The position numbers and the translations under genes are program-made. Positions 61,372 to 64,000 of a DNA stretch of 64,000 bases are shown one piece after another. Source of the DNA: JAIVJZ01 sp035645695. Lineage in GTDB: Bacteria > Acidobacteriota > Blastocatellia > Pyrinomonadales > Pyrinomonadaceae. The first letter of the stretch is position 1, and each line of letters starts with the position of its first letter. Location of the stretch: assembly GCA_035645695.1 (NCBI GenBank), contig DASQMC010000051.1, positions 3,120 to 67,119 on the forward strand. The letters run 5' to 3'. The notes under the pieces were generated by a model, which was given only the letters and a program-made list of their open reading frames with translations, had not been told where the DNA came from and searched no databases.

Positions 61372-62001
61372 ATGAAAGCTATGTCGAAAAGAAATGCGAC
61401 GGCGAAGCCGGGTGTGGGGCGCGTGTGGCTCGTGCTGGCGCTGCTGTTCGTGGCGATGTTCGCGACCGGCGCGGCGGCGCAGACGAGGCGCACGACGGAT
61501 CGCATCGGCAACGACCTCGTGAGCATGCGCCTTAACGAGATCACGCTCGAAGCCATAGACTTCCGCGACCAGACGGCGCGGCTCAATCTGGGTCTGGACG
61601 TTTCGACGCCCATTCCCGTCAGCCTCAAGGATTTCGACTATCGCCTGAGCCTCTTCAATCAGGACGTGATCGAGGGCAACTACGGCGGTTCGATGAAATT
61701 AGGCGGCAAGCGCGGGGCGCAATTCAACCTGCCGGTCGTCGTCAACCTGCGCTCAATTCCGAACGTCGTCTGGTCGGCCTTCAGCAATCGGGGTCAGGTG
61801 CAGTACGAACTCGAAACTGCCTTCACGCTTCCTCTCTACCTCTTCGAGCGGCGTTTTGACCGGAGTTTCTCCGGCGAAGTTCCCCTGCGCTCGCTCGTCG
61901 ATGCCGCTTCGATCCTGCGCGCGCAAAGAGGCACGAGCGGCGGGCGCACGAGCACGGGCGGCAATAGCCCGCGCTGGGGCGACATCATCCCGCGCTGGTA
62001 A
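61372..62001 (+). CDS. Exported LEA type 2/WHy-domain protein
   Basis: About 209 residues from ATG 61372 with GAGGAG upstream; the earlier frame start has no support. A signal peptide (RVWLVLALLFVAMFATGAAA) is followed by a WHy-type beta domain: DFRDQTARLNLGLDVSTPIPVSLKDFDYRLSL and GGKRGAQFNLPVVVNL. The C-terminal ~40 residues are Arg/Gly/Ser-rich (QRGTSGGRTSTGGNSPRW). LEA-2 domains are linked to desiccation and stress tolerance. Periplasmic. It is flanked by terminators on both sides. Confidence 0.78.
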   Translation: MKAMSKRNATAKPGVGRVWLVLALLFVAMFATGAAAQTRRTTDRIGNDLVSMRLNEITLEAIDFRDQTARLNLGLDVSTPIPVSLKDFDYRLSLFNQDVIEGNYGGSMKLGGKRGAQFNLPVVVNLRSIPNVVWSAFSNRGQVQYELETAFTLPLYLFERRFDRSFSGEVPLRSLVDAASILRAQRGTSGGRTSTGGNSPRWGDIIPRW

Positions 62002-62067
62002 GCACGCTCGCGCGTGCCCAACGGCAAGCACAAGCGAGCGCGCCCGTCGCGCCTTTCGTAACTTTAG

Positions 62068-62113
62068 AGGCACATGCCGCCCGCGCCATGCACGGCGCGG
62101 GCGGCATGTGCCT
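62068..62113 (+). terminator. 20-bp terminator hairpin
   Basis: Arms 62068-62087 and 62094-62113 pair perfectly over 20 bp with a 6-nt loop; TTT follows. It lies 66 bp past the LEA-2 gene. Confidence 0.85.
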
Positions 62114-62262
62114 TTGCATTTCGGGCGCGCGGCTCGTACAGTTTTGAGTCAATTCCCCCTTGAGACATCCACAGGCGAAACGGCGCGCGTATTTTCATGG
62201 AATAAAGAAGCGAAAAATCGGCTTTAAGTCCAGTGAGTTGTCTTAACGGAGAGCGTGCGGAG

Positions 62263-63243
62263 ATGTTGATTAAGAAGGCGGACGACATTAAGAGCAGCGA
62301 GATCACCGACCGGAAGTTATACCTGACGCGGCGCAACTTCATGCGCGGAGCCGCGCTCGCCGCGACGACCGCCGCTACGGGTCTCGTCTATCGCCAATTC
62401 GCCGTGCCTGCGCCGCCTCCCGTGAAAGGCGAAAAGATCGAGGGCGTGCAGACGGCCGAGCAGGCGACGAGTTTTCCCCCGCCGCCCGGCGAGGCGCGCA
62501 CCTCTTACGAAGAGATCACGAACTACAATAACTTCTACGAGTTTTCGACGGGCAAGACGGAAGTCGCGGGTAAGGCGCGCGGGTTCGTCTCGCGCCCGTG
62601 GGCGGTGGCGGTCGAAGGAATGGTGCAGCGGCCGCGCGTCTTCGACCTCGACGATTTGTTGAAGATCGCGCCGCTCGAAGAGCGCGTCTACCGTATGCGA
62701 TGCGTGGAGCGCTGGTCGATGGTGATCCCTTGGGTCGGGTTTCCGCTGGCGAAGTTGCTGGCGCAGGTCGAGCCGCTCGGGGCGGCGAAATATGTCGCCT
62801 TCCAGACGCTATTCGATCCGAAGCGGATGCCGAATCAACGCACCGACGTGCTCGAATGGCCTTACGTCGAAGGCTTGCGCCTGGACGAGGCCATGCACCC
62901 GCTGACCATTCTCGCGAGCGGTCTCTACGGCGAGACGCTGCCGCCGCAAAACGGCGCGCCGCTGCGCCTCGTCGTGCCGTGGAAGTACGGTTACAAGAGC
63001 ATCAAGTCCATCGTCAAGATCACGCTGACGGACGCGCGGCCGCCGACGACTTGGAACATCTCCGCGCCGCGCGAGTACGGGTTCTACTCGAACGTAAATC
63101 CGAGAGTGCATCACCCGCGCTGGAGCCAGGCGAAGGAGCGGCGCATCGGCGAGTTCGGCCTGCGCGACACGCTGCCGTTCAACGGATACGCCGACGAGGT
63201 GGCGCAGCTTTACGCCGGGATGGACTTAAAGGTCAATTACTGA
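62263..63243 (+). CDS. msrP: MsrP, methionine sulfoxide reductase catalytic subunit
   Basis: About 326 residues from ATG 62263. A Tat signal has the twin Arg in LTRRNFMRGAAL (residues 23-24). The molybdopterin-coordinating C147 is in YRMRCVERWSMVIPW, with PWKYGYKSIKSIVKI near the C-terminus. It reduces methionine sulfoxide in periplasmic proteins. The msrQ gene begins 16 bp later. Together with SelO and the Prx it supports an oxidative-stress role for this region. Confidence 0.94.
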   Translation: MLIKKADDIKSSEITDRKLYLTRRNFMRGAALAATTAATGLVYRQFAVPAPPPVKGEKIEGVQTAEQATSFPPPPGEARTSYEEITNYNNFYEFSTGKTEVAGKARGFVSRPWAVAVEGMVQRPRVFDLDDLLKIAPLEERVYRMRCVERWSMVIPWVGFPLAKLLAQVEPLGAAKYVAFQTLFDPKRMPNQRTDVLEWPYVEGLRLDEAMHPLTILASGLYGETLPPQNGAPLRLVVPWKYGYKSIKSIVKITLTDARPPTTWNISAPREYGFYSNVNPRVHHPRWSQAKERRIGEFGLRDTLPFNGYADEVAQLYAGMDLKVNY

Positions 63244-63259
63244 CGCGGAGAGTGTGTGA

Positions 63260-63892
63260 ATGTTTTCGCCCGACATTAAATTCACGAGGTTCGTCATGTT
63301 CGCGAACGGCCTCGTGCCCGCCGCGCTGCTCGCGTGGGACGCCTACCAAAGCAAACTCGGCGCGAACCCCATCGAGTTTGCGACGCGCGCGACCGGCGTC
63401 CTCGCCCTCGTCTTCCTCTTCGTGACGCTCGCCGTCACCCCTCTGCGCCATCTGACGGGCGCGAACTGGGTCGTCAAACTGCGCCGTCAGGTCGGCCTCT
63501 ACGCGTTCTTTTACGCCTGCCTGCACCTGCTGACTTACGTCTGGTTCGACAAGTTTTTCGGCGCGCGCGAGATCGTCGAAGACGTTTGGGCGCGGCCGTT
63601 CATCACCATCGGCATGGCGAGTTTCCTACTGCTCGTGCCGCTCGCCGCGACTTCGACGGCCGGGATGATCAAACGCCTCGGCGGCAAGCGCTGGGCGAAA
63701 CTGCACAAGCTGACTTACGTCGCGGCCGCGGGCGGCGTCATACACTTCTACATGGGCGTCAAGGCGGACACGACGATCCCCGTCCTCTTCGCCGTCGTGC
63801 TTGCAGTGCTGCTCGGTTATCGCTGGGTGAGGTCGCGGATGGATGCGACGCCGAAGGGCGCGACGCTCGGCATTCAAGCTCCTCCGCGTTGA
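63260..63892 (+). CDS. msrQ: MsrQ, haem-binding membrane subunit
   Basis: About 210 residues with five to six membrane helices. Conserved His residues appear in TLAVTPLRHLTGANW, YACLHLLTYVWF, AKLHKLTYVAAAGGVIHFYMGV. It passes electrons from quinol or flavin to MsrP. A short polar tail (DATPKGATLGIQAPPR) ends it. Operon with msrP. Confidence 0.93.
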   Translation: MFSPDIKFTRFVMFANGLVPAALLAWDAYQSKLGANPIEFATRATGVLALVFLFVTLAVTPLRHLTGANWVVKLRRQVGLYAFFYACLHLLTYVWFDKFFGAREIVEDVWARPFITIGMASFLLLVPLAATSTAGMIKRLGGKRWAKLHKLTYVAAAGGVIHFYMGVKADTTIPVLFAVVLAVLLGYRWVRSRMDATPKGATLGIQAPPR

Positions 63893-63909
63893 ATCGTCGG
63901 GAGAAGATG

Positions 63910-64000
63910 TTATAACGCAGAGAGCGCGGAGTTGAAGACGCAGAGGGCGCGGAGAAGAAGGCGTTTTCTCCGCGCTCTCTGCGTATTCAACTCCGCGCTC
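63910..64000. repeat. Purine-rich inverted repeat, runs off the window
   Basis: ACGCAGAGAGCGCGGAG text repeats twice (about 63917-63957), then its reverse complement (TCTCCGCGCTCTCTGCGT) begins at about 63966 and continues past the end of the window. Same family style as 24816-24867 and 52208-52247. Confidence 0.8.

Overview
The window is a high-GC bacterial chromosome segment with short intergenic gaps, many ATGA-type gene overlaps and many periphery and envelope genes. No rRNA, tRNA or CRISPR array was found. The gene content fits an Acidobacteriota genome, perhaps Blastocatellia/Pyrinomonadales-like: many secreted PQQ-like beta-propellers, archaeal-type XPB-Bax1, abundant short tandem repeats, an anti-sigma/FecR/DUF3352-like protein, and LEA-2 and pirin proteins. 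That placement is inference only; nothing here is a decisive taxonomic marker.

Region by region: (1) 1-12.5 kb holds six secreted or membrane-anchored PQQ-like beta-propeller proteins sharing a W-x-x-[FW]-x-G N-terminal signature, mixed with an iron alcohol dehydrogenase, an O-methyltransferase and an ankyrin protein. Its spacers carry heptanucleotide repeat arrays. (2) 12.6-15.2 kb has a DegT-type aminotransferase and a CobW GTPase. (3) 15.3-24.4 kb is a compact minus-strand operon: lipoyl H-protein, two-cluster ferredoxin, radical SAM protein, squalene-hopene-type cyclase, a DUF116-polyprenyl synthase fusion, a prenyltransferase-repeat protein and a PiT phosphate transporter. It is the best candidate for an undescribed terpenoid-modifying pathway. 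(4) 24.9-25.5 kb is a lipoprotein peroxiredoxin whose catalytic Cys codon is an in-frame TGA, followed by a bacterial SECIS-like hairpin: a candidate selenoprotein. (5) 25.8-27.1 kb is an S41 protease. (6) 27.3-33.4 kb is a lower-GC island with a truncated integrase at one edge, three glycosyltransferases, a UbiA-like prenyltransferase and a small DxDD-motif cyclase-like protein.

(7) 33.5-36.6 kb has an amphi-Trp protein and a two-component system. (8) 37.2-40.6 kb has an ECF sigma factor overlapping a large anti-sigma/FecR protein. (9) 41.1-44.9 kb has two ABC ATPase-permease pairs joined by overlaps. (10) 45.0-49.9 kb has RtcA, XPB helicase, Bax1 nuclease and homoserine dehydrogenase, the last preceded by a triplicated start region that makes two minicistrons. 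(11) 50-64 kb is housekeeping and metabolism: a helical hypothetical protein, pirin, ECF sigma factor, folA-thyA, def, agmatine deiminase and N-carbamoylputrescine amidase, an aminotransferase, SelO, a LEA-2 protein and MsrPQ.

Functional links: the operon at 15-24 kb and the island at 27-33 kb both encode isoprenoid and DxDD chemistry, so they may act in one glycosylated terpenoid lipid route (inference). The Prx, SelO and MsrPQ genes suggest a strong investment in envelope redox repair. Inverted repeats, many built from variants of a purine-rich GAGACACAGAG/GCGCGGAGA theme, sit at gene ends and probably act as terminators.
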